Below are positions 8,966-17,636 of a stretch of 64,000 nt of DNA, piece after piece. Below the pieces are notes generated by a model. The model was not told the DNA's origin, searched no databases, and saw only the letters and a program-made list of their open reading frames with translations. The position numbers and the translations under genes were made by a program. This DNA comes from Clostridia bacterium (GTDB taxonomy: Bacteria > Bacillota > Clostridia > Oscillospirales > UBA644). Position 1 is the stretch's first letter. Each line of letters begins with the position of its first letter. The DNA lies in assembly GCA_017621705.1 (NCBI GenBank), contig JAGASR010000014.1, positions 107,469-171,468 of the forward strand, read 5' to 3'.

Positions 8966-10057
8966 TTATTTTATTCTTTCAACAATAAGTCTGCCGCATT
9001 CACTGCAACCGATCTTCTTGCAAAGTTTTGCTTCTTCGGGATCGGAAGGCATTATATCGCCTGTTCTGTATCCGTCATCAAGAAGATCAGAAACTGCTTT
9101 TTCGATACTGTCGGCTTCTTTTGCCATATCGAAGCTGAAACGGAGCATCATCGCCGCGGAAAGTATTGTTCCTATCGGGTTTGCAATATCTTTTCCCGCA
9201 ATGTCGGGAGCGGAACCATGTATCGGTTCGTAAACACCGCAAGTTGTCGAACCGAGACTCGAAGAGGGGATCATTCCGATAGAGCCCGTTATCATCGAAG
9301 CTTCATCCGAAAGGATATCTCCGAACATATTTTCCGTAACGATAACGTCAAACTGCGACGGATCTTTTACTATCTGCATCGCGCAGTTGTCTACAAGCAT
9401 ATCCGTAAGCATAACATCGGGATAATCGGATGCAATGCTGTGAACGACTTTTTTCCAAAGACGGCTCGAATCGAGAACGTTGCTCTTTTCAACCGAACAA
9501 AGCTTCTTATTTCTCTTCTGTGCAGTCTCAAAACCGATACGGCAAATACGTTCGATCTCTTTCTCATTATATATCAAAAGGTCGGATGCCTGTATCATTC
9601 CGTCAACTTCTTCTGTCTTGTGTTCACCGAAATAAACACCGCCGATAAGCTCACGTACGATTATAAAATCAATACCTCTGTCAACGATCTCTTTTCTCAG
9701 CGGAGATGCGGAAGCGAGCTGAGGCCAGATCTTTGCCGGACGATTGTTGCTGTAAGCACCCATACCTGCGCGAAGTTTCAAAAGACCTTTTTCGGGGCGC
9801 ATATTACCCGGAACACTGTTCCATTTTTCTCCGCCTACAGCGCCTAAAAGAACGCTGTCGCTGTCTGTACAGCGCTTCAACATTTCATCGGGGAGTGGAT
9901 CGCCCCATTTATCTATCGCGCATCCGCCCATGTCGACTTCTGTGTAGTTGAAACTGTGACCGTATATATCAGCGATTTTATTTAAAACAAGTATTGCCTG
10001 CTCGATTATTTCGGGACCGATTCCGTCGCCTCTTATTACCGCGATATTCTTTTTCAT
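8966..10057 (-). CDS. leuB: 3-isopropylmalate dehydrogenase
   Basis: Oxidises and decarboxylates 3-isopropylmalate to 2-oxoisocaproate with NAD, the third step of leucine synthesis; cytosolic. The 363-residue protein has family motifs LLGAVGGEKWNSVPGNMRPE and the substrate/metal-binding stretch NMFGDILSDEASMITGSIGM, full length for LeuB. The ATG at 10057 has GAGG 8 bases upstream and is preferred to a TTG one codon earlier. It is the last gene of the ridA-leuA-leuC-leuD-leuB operon; leuD ends 3 bases before it. Confidence 0.96.
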   Translation of the reverse strand: MKKNIAVIRGDGIGPEIIEQAILVLNKIADIYGHSFNYTEVDMGGCAIDKWGDPLPDEMLKRCTDSDSVLLGAVGGEKWNSVPGNMRPEKGLLKLRAGMGAYSNNRPAKIWPQLASASPLRKEIVDRGIDFIIVRELIGGVYFGEHKTEEVDGMIQASDLLIYNEKEIERICRIGFETAQKRNKKLCSVEKSNVLDSSRLWKKVVHSIASDYPDVMLTDMLVDNCAMQIVKDPSQFDVIVTENMFGDILSDEASMITGSIGMIPSSSLGSTTCGVYEPIHGSAPDIAGKDIANPIGTILSAAMMLRFSFDMAKEADSIEKAVSDLLDDGYRTGDIMPSDPEEAKLCKKIGCSECGRLIVERIK

Positions 10058-10060
10058 CAA

Positions 10061-10552
10061 TTAATCCTCGCTTTCTTTTAAAGAGGCAAGTAGACCTCCG
10101 CACTTGATAATGTTCTGAATGAACGGCGGAAACGGCTGCGCCATATATGTTTTGCCTGTTGTTTTATCTATAATTTCGCCCGTATCGAAATTTACGCTTA
10201 CTTCGTCGTTTGCGTTTATTTCATCGACAGCTTCGGGACACTCAAGAATAGCAAGACCGATATTTATCGCATTGCGGTAAAAAATTCTTGCAAAGCTTTT
10301 TGCGATTACGCATCCCGTGCCGCAGGTTTTAATAACAAGAGGTGCATGTTCTCTCGAAGATCCGCATCCAAAGTTCCAGCCTGCGACCATAATATCGCCT
10401 TCTTTAACGTTTTTGACGAATTCCTTATCTATATCTTCCATACAGTGAGCCGCAAGCTCATGAGCATCGGAGGTATTGAGATAACGTGCGGGGATTATAA
10501 CGTCTGTATCAACATTATCGGGATATTTAAAAACTTTTCCTTCTGTTTTCAT
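10061..10552 (-). CDS. leuD: 3-isopropylmalate dehydratase small subunit
   Basis: Swivel-domain subunit that joins LeuC to isomerise 2- to 3-isopropylmalate. The 163 residues contain the early motif [16 protein letters not shown] and the substrate-binding loop [14 protein letters not shown] at about residues 62-76; normal length. Starts 3 bases after the leuC stop, with an AGGAG-type site in the end of leuC, so the two are translated together as a complex would require. Confidence 0.96.
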   Translation of the reverse strand: MKTEGKVFKYPDNVDTDVIIPARYLNTSDAHELAAHCMEDIDKEFVKNVKEGDIMVAGWNFGCGSSREHAPLVIKTCGTGCVIAKSFARIFYRNAINIGLAILECPEAVDEINANDEVSVNFDTGEIIDKTTGKTYMAQPFPPFIQNIIKCGGLLASLKESED

Positions 10553-10555
10553 CTC

Positions 10556-11815
10556 TTATTCCTCCGTGTATTCTGTTATATATCCCGTAAGTGCGCTTGC
10601 CGCAGCAGTGTAGGGGGATGCAAGATAAACTTCGCTTTCGGGATGTCCCATTCTGCCGACAAAGTTTCTGTTCGTCGTTGCAATACATCTTTCGCCTTTT
10701 GCAAGAATACCCATGTATCCGCCGAGACACGGTCCGCAGGTCGGGGTTGAAACAACTGCGCCTGCATCGATAAATGCAGTAACATATCCGCGTTCAACGC
10801 ATTCTCTCATGATCTGCATCGTTGCGGGAATGATAATACAGCGAACTCCGTCTGCAACTTTTTTGCCTTTCAGAATTTCATATGCCGCCTGCATATCTTC
10901 CATTCTGCCGTTTGTACAGCTTCCGATAACGACCTGATCGACTTTGATTTCGGAAAGTTCTTTTGCAGGTTTCGTATTTTCGGGAAGATGCGGACAGCTT
11001 ACTGTCGGAACGATCGACGAAAGATCTATCTCTATCGTCTTTTCATATTCCGCATCGGGATCTGCTTCGTAAATAACGGGTTCTCTTTTCGATCTGCCGT
11101 CAAGATATTTCATCGTTGTTTCGTCAACGGGGAATATGCCGTTTTTCGCGCCGGCTTCGATCGCCATATTACATATACAAAGACGGTCGTCCATCGAAAG
11201 CGTTTTTACGCCTTCTCCCGTAAACTCCATGCTCTTGTAAAGCGCACCGTCAACGCCGATCATTCCGATTATAGTTAAAATAACGTCTTTGCCGCTGCAG
11301 TTCTTCGGAAGCTTTCCTTTAAGCTCAAAACGGATCGCGGACGGAACTTTGAACCATGCCATACCCGTTGCCATGCCTGCCGCCATATCTGTACTGCCGA
11401 CACCCGTTGAAAATGCGCCGAGAGCACCGTATGTACAAGTATGGCTGTCCGCGCCGATAATACAGTCGCCTGCGGTAACGATTCCCTGCTCGGGGAGAAG
11501 CGCATGCTCAATACCCATTTTGCCTACATCGTAAAAATGGCTGACACAGTGACTGCACGCAAAATCCCTGCAGACTTTCGACTGTTCTGCCGCTTTTATA
11601 TCTTTATTAGGTACAAAATGGTCAAGAACTATCGCAATTCTGTCTTTGTCAAAAACTTTGTCAAAACCTGCCTTTTTGAATTCGTTTACGGCGACGGGCG
11701 TCGTTATATCGTTACCTAAAACAATGTCCAGCTTTGCATTTATAAGCTGACCCGGAACGACTTTTTCAACCCCTGCATGTTTTGCAAGGATCTTTTGTGT
11801 CATTGTCATTGCCAT
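10556..11815 (-). CDS. leuC: 3-isopropylmalate dehydratase large subunit
   Basis: Catalytic subunit of the isomerase of leucine synthesis, an aconitase-type [4Fe-4S] enzyme acting with LeuD. The 419 residues match the prokaryotic LeuC type. Iron-sulfur cysteines lie in [13 protein letters not shown] (about residue 300) and [13 protein letters not shown] (about 360), with the active-site stretch [24 protein letters not shown] lies 9 bases upstream of the ATG. Positioned between leuA and leuD in the operon. Confidence 0.96.
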   Translation of the reverse strand: MAMTMTQKILAKHAGVEKVVPGQLINAKLDIVLGNDITTPVAVNEFKKAGFDKVFDKDRIAIVLDHFVPNKDIKAAEQSKVCRDFACSHCVSHFYDVGKMGIEHALLPEQGIVTAGDCIIGADSHTCTYGALGAFSTGVGSTDMAAGMATGMAWFKVPSAIRFELKGKLPKNCSGKDVILTIIGMIGVDGALYKSMEFTGEGVKTLSMDDRLCICNMAIEAGAKNGIFPVDETTMKYLDGRSKREPVIYEADPDAEYEKTIEIDLSSIVPTVSCPHLPENTKPAKELSEIKVDQVVIGSCTNGRMEDMQAAYEILKGKKVADGVRCIIIPATMQIMRECVERGYVTAFIDAGAVVSTPTCGPCLGGYMGILAKGERCIATTNRNFVGRMGHPESEVYLASPYTAAASALTGYITEYTEE

Positions 11816-11829
11816 AAAATTCTACTCCT

Positions 11830-13506
11830 TTATTCGTCAAGGCTTTTCATATTATTGAAAGCACTGATGAGCGCGTTTGCGCTGGCATGGATAATGTCGG
11901 TATCCGTACCTGCGCCCCAGCTCATATTGCCGTTTTTATCCTTAATTCCTATGTATGCCGCCGCAACGCTTCCCGAGCCCTGCTCCTGCATACTGTGTTC
12001 GGTATATACCTGAAGTTCGTAATTCTCACCTGTAAAAGATTTCAACGCATTACTTACCGCGTCAAGAGAACCGTTGCCGGTTGCGCGTACAGTCGAATAT
12101 TTGCCGTTTTTGACAAATACGATCTCTGCTTCGACGTCCGTTCTTTTTCTTCTGTGAAAATGCATTTCCGAAACGGATATCGGATCTGTATGGAAGAAAT
12201 ATTTTTCTTTGAATATTTCAAGAACGTCTGCAACTTTAAGTTCTCTGTGCTCTTTATCCGAAATGCTCTTGCAAAGATAGCTCAGATGCTCTCTCATGCC
12301 TGCGGGGAGAACATAGCCGTATGTCTGTTCAAGCAGATAACCTATGCCGCCCTTGCCGCTCTGGGAATTTACACGGATAACGTCTGCATCGTATGTCCTG
12401 TTTATATCTTGAGGATCGATGGGAATATACGGAACATTCCATTCATGAAGCCCTTTTTCTTCTCTGTACTTCATGCCCTTTGCGATAGCATCCTGATGAC
12501 TTCCCGAGAAAGCTGCAAAAACAAGCGATCCTGCATACGGTGCTCGTTCATATACGTGCATTCTTGTGCATTTTTCGTATTTTTCAACAAGATACGGCAT
12601 ATTCGAAAGATCAAGTTTCGGATCGACGCCGTGAGAATACATATTCATCGCAAGCGTTATGATATCAACGTTGCCGGTTCTTTCTCCGTTGCCGAAAAGC
12701 GTGCCTTCTACTCTGTCTGCACCGGCAAGAAGTGCAAGCTCTGTATCCGCAACACCCGTGCCTCTGTCATTATGAGGATGCAGGGAAATCGTTACGTTTT
12801 CTCTGTATTTGAGGTTTTCGCTCATGAATTCGACCTGGCTTGCGTAAACGTGCGGAAGACTCATTTCGACCGTTACGGGAAGATTGATTATAACATTATT
12901 CGTTGCCGATGGTTCGAGAATATCGAGGACTTCGTTGCATACTTCAAGCGCGTATTCGGGTTCTGTTCCCTTAAAACTTTCGGGCGAATATTCAAATCTG
13001 AAATTACCCTCGTATTCGCTTGCAAGTTGTTTTACAAGCTTTGCACCTTCGATTGCGATCTGTTTTATCTCATCCTTCGATTTACGGAAGACCTGCTCTC
13101 TCTGTGCAACACTTGTGGAATTATAAAAATGTATTATCGCACTTGGTGCGCCTTTGCAGGCATCGAAAGTTTTTCTGATAATATGCTCTCTGCACTGCGT
13201 AAGAACCTGAACGGTAACATCGTCGGGAATCATATTTTTATCGATAAGCGTGCGCAGAAAATCGTATTCCGTCTCGCTCGCCGCAGGGAAACCTACTTCT
13301 ATTTCTTTGAAACCTATTTCTACCAAAACTTTGAAATATTCAAGCTTTTCTTCGAGATTCATGGGGATAACAAGGCTCTGGTTGCCGTCTCGCATATCGA
13401 CACTGCACCATACCGGCGGTTTATCGATCTTATCTTTGGTTACCCATTTATTATATTTTTGAGGTACATTGAAATATCCTGTTTTATATTTACTTGCGTT
13501 CATCAT
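11830..13506 (-). CDS. leuA: 2-isopropylmalate synthase, long (LeuA2-type) form
   Basis: Condenses acetyl-CoA with 2-oxoisovalerate, the committed and usually leucine-inhibited step. The 558-residue protein is the long type related to actinobacterial and fungal enzymes. The TIM-barrel shows SVDMRDGNQSL near residue 35 and the metal motif SLHPHNDRGTGVADTELALL near 240. The C-terminal 120 residues form the allosteric domain, containing VRATGNGSLDAVSNALKSF and SANALISAFNNM. The first of two adjacent ATGs (13506) has GGAG 10 bases upstream. Lies 7 bases after ridA; control is expected both by T-box attenuation and by leucine feedback. Confidence 0.96.
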   Translation of the reverse strand: MMNASKYKTGYFNVPQKYNKWVTKDKIDKPPVWCSVDMRDGNQSLVIPMNLEEKLEYFKVLVEIGFKEIEVGFPAASETEYDFLRTLIDKNMIPDDVTVQVLTQCREHIIRKTFDACKGAPSAIIHFYNSTSVAQREQVFRKSKDEIKQIAIEGAKLVKQLASEYEGNFRFEYSPESFKGTEPEYALEVCNEVLDILEPSATNNVIINLPVTVEMSLPHVYASQVEFMSENLKYRENVTISLHPHNDRGTGVADTELALLAGADRVEGTLFGNGERTGNVDIITLAMNMYSHGVDPKLDLSNMPYLVEKYEKCTRMHVYERAPYAGSLVFAAFSGSHQDAIAKGMKYREEKGLHEWNVPYIPIDPQDINRTYDADVIRVNSQSGKGGIGYLLEQTYGYVLPAGMREHLSYLCKSISDKEHRELKVADVLEIFKEKYFFHTDPISVSEMHFHRRKRTDVEAEIVFVKNGKYSTVRATGNGSLDAVSNALKSFTGENYELQVYTEHSMQEQGSGSVAAAYIGIKDKNGNMSWGAGTDTDIIHASANALISAFNNMKSLDE

Positions 13507-13513
13507 TAAAAAT

Positions 13514-13891
13514 CTACTCCGTTTCGGCTATGACCTCGATTTCGACCAACGCACCTTTCGGAAGAGACTTGACCGCTACGCAGGAACGTGCGGGCTTGGA
13601 TATAAAATATTCCGAGTAAACTTCGTTGAATTCGCCGAAATCAGCCATATCATTAAGATAACATGTTGTTTTAATTACTTTCTGAAGCGAACTTCCTGCC
13701 GCTTCAAGAACCGCTGTGAGATTCTTGCAGACTCTGTGTGTCTGCTCGCTCACCGTTTTACCTACCATTTCACCCGTTTCAGGTAGTAGGGGAATTTGAC
13801 CGGAAGTAAATATTAGGTTACCGACTTTCATTGCCTGGGAATACGGGCCTATAGCTTTCGGTGCATTTTCTGTGTGAATTACGGTGCTCAT
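13514..13891 (-). CDS. ridA: RidA family reactive enamine/imine deaminase
   Basis: Hydrolyses reactive 2-aminoacrylate and related imines made by PLP enzymes, protecting pyridoxal enzymes of amino-acid metabolism. The 125 residues have the family signatures GPYSQAMKVGNLIFTSGQIPL-like (split here at about residues 16-36) and KPARSCVAVKSLPKGALVEI, which includes the conserved substrate-binding Arg. AAAGGAG lies 8 bases before the ATG. It is the first gene of the leucine operon, behind the T-box; its presence there fits the known sensitivity of branched-chain amino-acid synthesis to 2-aminoacrylate. Confidence 0.93.
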   Translation of the reverse strand: MSTVIHTENAPKAIGPYSQAMKVGNLIFTSGQIPLLPETGEMVGKTVSEQTHRVCKNLTAVLEAAGSSLQKVIKTTCYLNDMADFGEFNEVYSEYFISKPARSCVAVKSLPKGALVEIEVIAETE

Positions 13892-13942
13892 TTTGAGATC
13901 TCCTTTGGTTTGTTAATTTTATCTTAACGAGGCCTTCGGAAT

Positions 13943-14225
13943 ATAAAAAAAGTCCCAAAGCCTCTATGGAAAAGCTTTGAGACGGGTGAAATAACACTCG
14001 CGGTACCACTCAAATTGCGATCGTTTGACCGCCTCTCTTCGGAATCGTTAAATCCCTGTGCACTAACGCAGCATGCTCGGGAACTGCCTACTGATATTTT
14101 CATACGTTCGGGGCTCCGGCTCGGAAGTGAGAGGCCATTGAGAAAGCATTATACCGATTCGCAGCAACCATCGGCTCTCTTTAATAACACAGACTCGACC
14201 GTCTTCGTCATAGCCTTTAAAATAC
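13943..14225 (-). ncRNA. T-box leader of the leucine operon
   Basis: On the minus strand a leader of about 280 bases precedes ridA. The T-box core GAGTGGTACCGCG occupies 13999-14011, ready to pair with an uncharged tRNA acceptor end. It is followed by a terminator: GTCTCAAAGC (13974-13983) with GCTTTGGGAC (13952-13961) and a run of T (13943-13951). Upstream, GGTTGCTGCGAATCGG resembles the stem I distal loop. A CUC (leucine) triplet followed by A at 14129-14131 is the best specifier candidate. Low charged tRNA-Leu should favour readthrough into the operon. Confidence 0.92.
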
Positions 14226-14231
14226 ACTGAA

Positions 14232-14260
14232 ATTATATCACGTCAAAACGTGATTGTCAA
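14232..14260 (-). promoter_or_regulatory. Perfect consensus promoter of the leu operon with palindromic spacer
   Basis: TTGACA (14255-14260), 17-base spacer, TATAAT (14232-14237). The spacer is almost filled by the inverted repeat ATCACGT-CAAA-ACGTGAT (14237-14254), placed so that a bound protein would block RNA polymerase; a candidate operator in addition to the T-box. Confidence 0.88.
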
Positions 14261-14305
14261 TAATGTTTTTTGCATAATAATTGATTTTTGCAAAATTGTC
14301 ACAAA

Positions 14306-14536
14306 TCAATAATCTTCAAAAAGACGTTCAATAATATTATGTCTTATTACGTTTTTTCGCTTCTTTGATCTTTTTTCTTTTATATATGATGTCTTTTCTT
14401 TGATTATACGTTCTGCTTCGTCCGTTATGACCTTTCCGTCTGCGTATTTCTGAGGCTTCAGTATAAAAATAGCCTGTTCAAAAATGTCTCCGCCGCATTT
14501 AACTATCACTACCTGCTTGTTGATGCCTTTTATCAT
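14306..14536 (-). CDS. Small basic conserved protein, function unknown
   Basis: A 76-residue protein from the ATG at 14536 (MIKGINKQVVIVKCGGDIF), chosen because CGGAGG lies about 10 bases upstream; an in-frame ATG 11 codons earlier has only a distant site. The N-terminal half looks like a beta-hairpin/helix unit (QVVIVKC...FEQAIFILKP); the C-terminal half is lysine/arginine-rich and helical. Similar short proteins occur in Clostridia, but no function is known to me. It lies between the leu promoter and the HAD gene and is transcribed away from the latter. Confidence 0.6.
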   Translation of the reverse strand: MIKGINKQVVIVKCGGDIFEQAIFILKPQKYADGKVITDEAERIIKEKTSYIKEKRSKKRKNVIRHNIIERLFEDY

Positions 14537-14624
14537 TTGATTTTTTGCCTCCGGATATTGTTGTTCCATTTTATTCTATATTTCCCTCAAATTTGATTTT
14601 TATGCAAAACAACCCCGAAATAAC

Positions 14625-14652
14625 TTGACAAACGGGGGATTTGTGTTATAAT
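14625..14652 (+). promoter_or_regulatory. Promoter of the HAD/MFS gene pair
   Basis: TTGACA (14625-14630), 16-base spacer, TATAAT (14647-14652), 42 bases before the ATG at 14695. Confidence 0.85.
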
Positions 14653-14694
14653 TCAAATGATTTTATTTGTTATAATTTATGGAGAATACAGATA

Positions 14695-15333
14695 ATGAAA
14701 GCAGTTCTTTTTGATATGGACGGTGTTCTTGTTAACTCCGAGCCCGTTATTATAGAAGCTTCTCTTCGCACCCTCAGAAAATACGGTGTAGAGGCAAAGG
14801 AAACCGATTTTAAAGAATTCACGGGTATGGGCGACGACCTTTTTATCGGCGGCGTCGCAAGAAAATACGGTGTAGAATACGATCCAAAAATGAAAGCCGA
14901 AGCATATGAAGTTTATTTCGAAATTATCGATGAGCTTATCGGTAAATTCCCCGGTGTCCTTCCTCTTATTTCTCTTCTTAAAGAAAAAGGCTATACTTTG
15001 GCTGTCGCTTCCGCATCGGATCTTGTAAAAGTAAAAGCAAATCTCAAGGCTCTCGGAGCATCCGAGGATGATTTTGCGGCTATTATTACGGGCAGCGATG
15101 TTGAGCGTAAGAAACCTTTCCCCGATATTTATCTCAAGGCGGCCGCAGCTATCGGCGCTGATCCTTCAGAATGTATCGTTATCGAAGATGCCATTTCGGG
15201 AACACAGGCAGGCGTTGCCGCAGGTATGAAAGTTGCATGCGTTACGACTTCCTTCCCCGCAGAACCTCTTTGGAACGCAGGCGCAAGCTGGGTATTTGAC
15301 GATATTTATTCTGTATCCGAAATCGTTTCATGA
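14695..15333 (+). CDS. HAD-superfamily phosphatase/phosphomutase, beta-phosphoglucomutase-like
   Basis: A 212-residue cytosolic HAD subfamily IA protein acting on phosphorylated sugars or similar metabolites. Motif I DMDGVLVNSE (catalytic Asp pair near residues 8 and 10), a helical cap, motif II ASASD, motif III Lys in KKPFPDIYLKAA, and motif IV VIEDAISGTQAGVAAGM. The cap and SEP sequence resemble beta-phosphoglucomutase and sugar-phosphate phosphatases; motifs alone cannot separate these. The start MKAVLFDMDG has GGAG 9-10 bases upstream. It is followed 20 bases later by an organophosphate-type MFS carrier, suggesting joint handling of an imported phosphate ester. Confidence 0.88.
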   Translation: MKAVLFDMDGVLVNSEPVIIEASLRTLRKYGVEAKETDFKEFTGMGDDLFIGGVARKYGVEYDPKMKAEAYEVYFEIIDELIGKFPGVLPLISLLKEKGYTLAVASASDLVKVKANLKALGASEDDFAAIITGSDVERKKPFPDIYLKAAAAIGADPSECIVIEDAISGTQAGVAAGMKVACVTTSFPAEPLWNAGASWVFDDIYSVSEIVS

Positions 15334-15353
15334 CGAAAGGCAGCATATTATAA

Positions 15354-16586
15354 ATGAATACTTCATCCGAAGATTTGAGGTTTTCCCCGAGACAGAGGCT
15401 TGTCTGTGCTCTTTGTTTCGGCGCATATCTTTTTGCCTATCTCATAAGAGTTAATCTTTCCATAGCTCTTCCCGATATAACAGAATTTTTAGGTTCTTCC
15501 GATACTTCCGCCGTAGGTAATATCCCCGGTGCGTTTTTCTGGACATATGCTGTCGGCCAGCTTATCTCGGGTTGGCTCGGTGATCGTATTTCTCCCAAAT
15601 ATATGATCGCCACGGGCCTTTCCGCTTCCATAATCATCAATGTGCTTTTTGCTTTCAGTAATTCGCTTACCGCAATGATAGTTCTTTGGGCATTGAACGG
15701 TATTTTTCAGTCGATGCTTTGGGCTCCCGTAATGAAAACGATAGTTCTCAATTTTGAGGGCGAACGCCTCCGTAAAATGACTTTTGCAATGTCATTCACT
15801 CTCGTTTTCGGCTATTCTATTTCATGGAGCGCATCAACGATCATCAAAACTTTCCTCGGCTGGCGTTTCGTTTTTATTCTTCCTGCTGTCGTAACGGGAA
15901 TATTTGTCGCTTGCTGGCTCATTCTCTATAAAAGAGAAGGGGAGAGGACTCTTGTTGCGGAAAATGATACCCCCACAAAAATTACATCTCTGTTCCATAT
16001 TAAATTCTTTACCGTTACATTGATCCTTATCATTTTTGTAAGTATCCTTCACGGTATAATCAAAGAAAGTATCAATACCTGGCTCCCGACAATGATGGAG
16101 TCTCTCGGATCTTTCTCTTTGTCTTCAACTCTCGGCATCCTTCTTATTGTTCCGATCGTAAACTTTATCGGCATTATGCTTATGAAGTTTATAATGTCGA
16201 AGGGCAAAGCAAACTATTATTTTACGGTTTTTGTATTGCTTCTCATTTCATTTATTGTTGCTGTTGCGGCGTCCGTATTCTGCGATATCCATGTTGCTGT
16301 CCTTGTCGGACTTACCATTGCAATGAGCGGTCTTATGTTTGCCGTAAACCCCGTTTTTACCGCATTTATTCCTCTTGATTTTGAACGTTGGAACTGTGTT
16401 TCGACTCTTGCGGGTCTTATCGACTGCGCAATTTATGTCGGTGCCGCATTTTCAAGTCCGCTTACGAGTTTTCTTGCGGACGGAAGCGACTGGTCTCTTG
16501 TTACGGTTATGTGGGCTATCGTCCTTCTTATCGCAACAGTCGCCTCCGCACTGCTTAAACATTTCTCCGCAAAGGTCTTTAAATAG
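15354..16586 (+). CDS. MFS transporter of the organophosphate:phosphate antiporter type (GlpT/UhpC-like)
   Basis: A 410-residue protein with about 12 membrane helices, starting MNTSSEDLRFSPRQRLV. Family-like stretches are RVNLSIALPDIT in helix 1 and GQLISGWLGDRISPKYMI between helices 2 and 3, the latter a strong match to the GlpT/UhpT/UhpC signature. It likely exchanges a phosphorylated metabolite for phosphate or acts as a sensor-like paralogue. Paired with the upstream HAD enzyme. Its stop is 2 bases from the stop of the convergent gene at 16589, so no separate terminator fits between them. Confidence 0.82.
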   Translation: MNTSSEDLRFSPRQRLVCALCFGAYLFAYLIRVNLSIALPDITEFLGSSDTSAVGNIPGAFFWTYAVGQLISGWLGDRISPKYMIATGLSASIIINVLFAFSNSLTAMIVLWALNGIFQSMLWAPVMKTIVLNFEGERLRKMTFAMSFTLVFGYSISWSASTIIKTFLGWRFVFILPAVVTGIFVACWLILYKREGERTLVAENDTPTKITSLFHIKFFTVTLILIIFVSILHGIIKESINTWLPTMMESLGSFSLSSTLGILLIVPIVNFIGIMLMKFIMSKGKANYYFTVFVLLLISFIVAVAASVFCDIHVAVLVGLTIAMSGLMFAVNPVFTAFIPLDFERWNCVSTLAGLIDCAIYVGAAFSSPLTSFLADGSDWSLVTVMWAIVLLIATVASALLKHFSAKVFK

Positions 16587-16588
16587 TT

Positions 16589-17239
16589 TTAACGTATCAT
16601 CGGTATTTTGAATTTTACTATCCCCGCAATGTGCGGCGCAATGACGTATTCGGGGTAAAATACACAAATTTCGTTTATTCCCGATAAGTACCAACCTGCC
16701 GCCGAAAAGTTTTTCGATGCAAGGTACTGTGCATTTGGGTACAGTATCTTCTTTTCTTCGTCATTCATTTGCTCTATCTGACGGACTATCGAAGATTTTA
16801 TATATTTTCGGTAGTTGAATCCTTTTCTGAAAAAAGTTTTCAGAGGGACGCATATTCCCGTTTCGATATCCCATGTCCTTGCAAATTCAGTCGAAACTCC
16901 GTGCGCTCCTCCGGTAAAAATATACGTTTCGGTAACTTCGCTTATGTATTTATTGTCCGAATATTCCGTGTTTGTCTGTCGGATAAAGGAATGTACGGTG
17001 AATGGAAAACCGTTTTTTTCGCGTTCTTCGCATAAATGTTTTGCTTTCGGAAAAAGCTCCGATCTTGCAAATCTGTTTGCGGCTTTTGCGTTGTCAAAAT
17101 AAAAAGAGTTGAAATTATCCTCGGCTTTTTTTGAGACGTTACCGCCGAGAATCGGCCAGACTATTCGTAATTCCAGGACAGGTTTGATTCCGTCGAAAAG
17201 AAGTTCTTCGTTTTTTTCGTATTTTATATCTGCATACAT
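16589..17239 (-). CDS. RsiV-like protein (DUF3298/DUF4163 type)
   Basis: A 216-residue protein without an obvious signal peptide. The TGGAHGVSTEFARTWDIETG stretch in the middle is the hallmark of DUF3298, the lysozyme-binding fold of anti-sigma factor RsiV, and the N-terminal part fits DUF4163. No membrane segment or sigma-factor-binding region is present and no ECF sigma gene is adjacent, so it is not a complete RsiV. The start MYADIKYEKN is preceded by GGTGGG close to the ATG. Role unknown. Confidence 0.75.
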   Translation of the reverse strand: MYADIKYEKNEELLFDGIKPVLELRIVWPILGGNVSKKAEDNFNSFYFDNAKAANRFARSELFPKAKHLCEEREKNGFPFTVHSFIRQTNTEYSDNKYISEVTETYIFTGGAHGVSTEFARTWDIETGICVPLKTFFRKGFNYRKYIKSSIVRQIEQMNDEEKKILYPNAQYLASKNFSAAGWYLSGINEICVFYPEYVIAPHIAGIVKFKIPMIR

Positions 17240-17310
17240 AATCCCACCGCCTTTTGATCTGTTTACAATATATTATATTTATCTCATGTTTATTATGTTC
17301 GGAGGTCACA

Positions 17311-17613
17311 ATGTTTTGCAAATGCGGTAAACTCATGACTAAAACAGATATCGGTTACGAATGTATCTGCGGTCGCTGCAAAGATAATTTCGGCAATGAA
17401 CTTTCCGATTCCGAGGTCCTTTCCGCCGAAGAAGAGGCAAGCCGTATTGCCGAAATAAAAAAGAAATACCGCTACCGCTATCCGAATATAAATGACCCGC
17501 TCGTTCGTATAACGCGCCCGGTAGAGGAAGACGATTCGTGTGATGAAACGTTTTCTTCTCTTACCCCAAAAGAAATTGAAAAACGCAGAAAGAAAAAAAT
17601 TAAATTTAAATAA
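17311..17613 (+). CDS. Small zinc-ribbon protein
   Basis: A 100-residue protein starting MFCKCGKLM; GGAGG 5 bases before this ATG fixes the start. The first 25 residues hold five cysteines (CxC near residues 3-5 and CxCxxC near 20-25), like the N-terminal zinc ribbon of RNA-polymerase subunit M/TFIIS-type small proteins. The rest is charged and helical, ending in a lysine-rich tail. It precedes the EEP-fold gene by 23 bases. Function unknown. Confidence 0.65.
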   Translation: MFCKCGKLMTKTDIGYECICGRCKDNFGNELSDSEVLSAEEEASRIAEIKKKYRYRYPNINDPLVRITRPVEEDDSCDETFSSLTPKEIEKRRKKKIKFK

Positions 17614-17636
17614 ATAATTATTGAGGAGTTGTCATT

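Noticed and set aside
11887..13509. 540-codon plus-strand frame opposite leuA
   Set aside because: leuA is unambiguous; the antisense product has no recognisable domain.
16586..16589. Terminator between the MFS gene and the convergent RsiV-like gene
   Set aside because: The stops are 2 bases apart and no stem plus T-run is visible at the junction.
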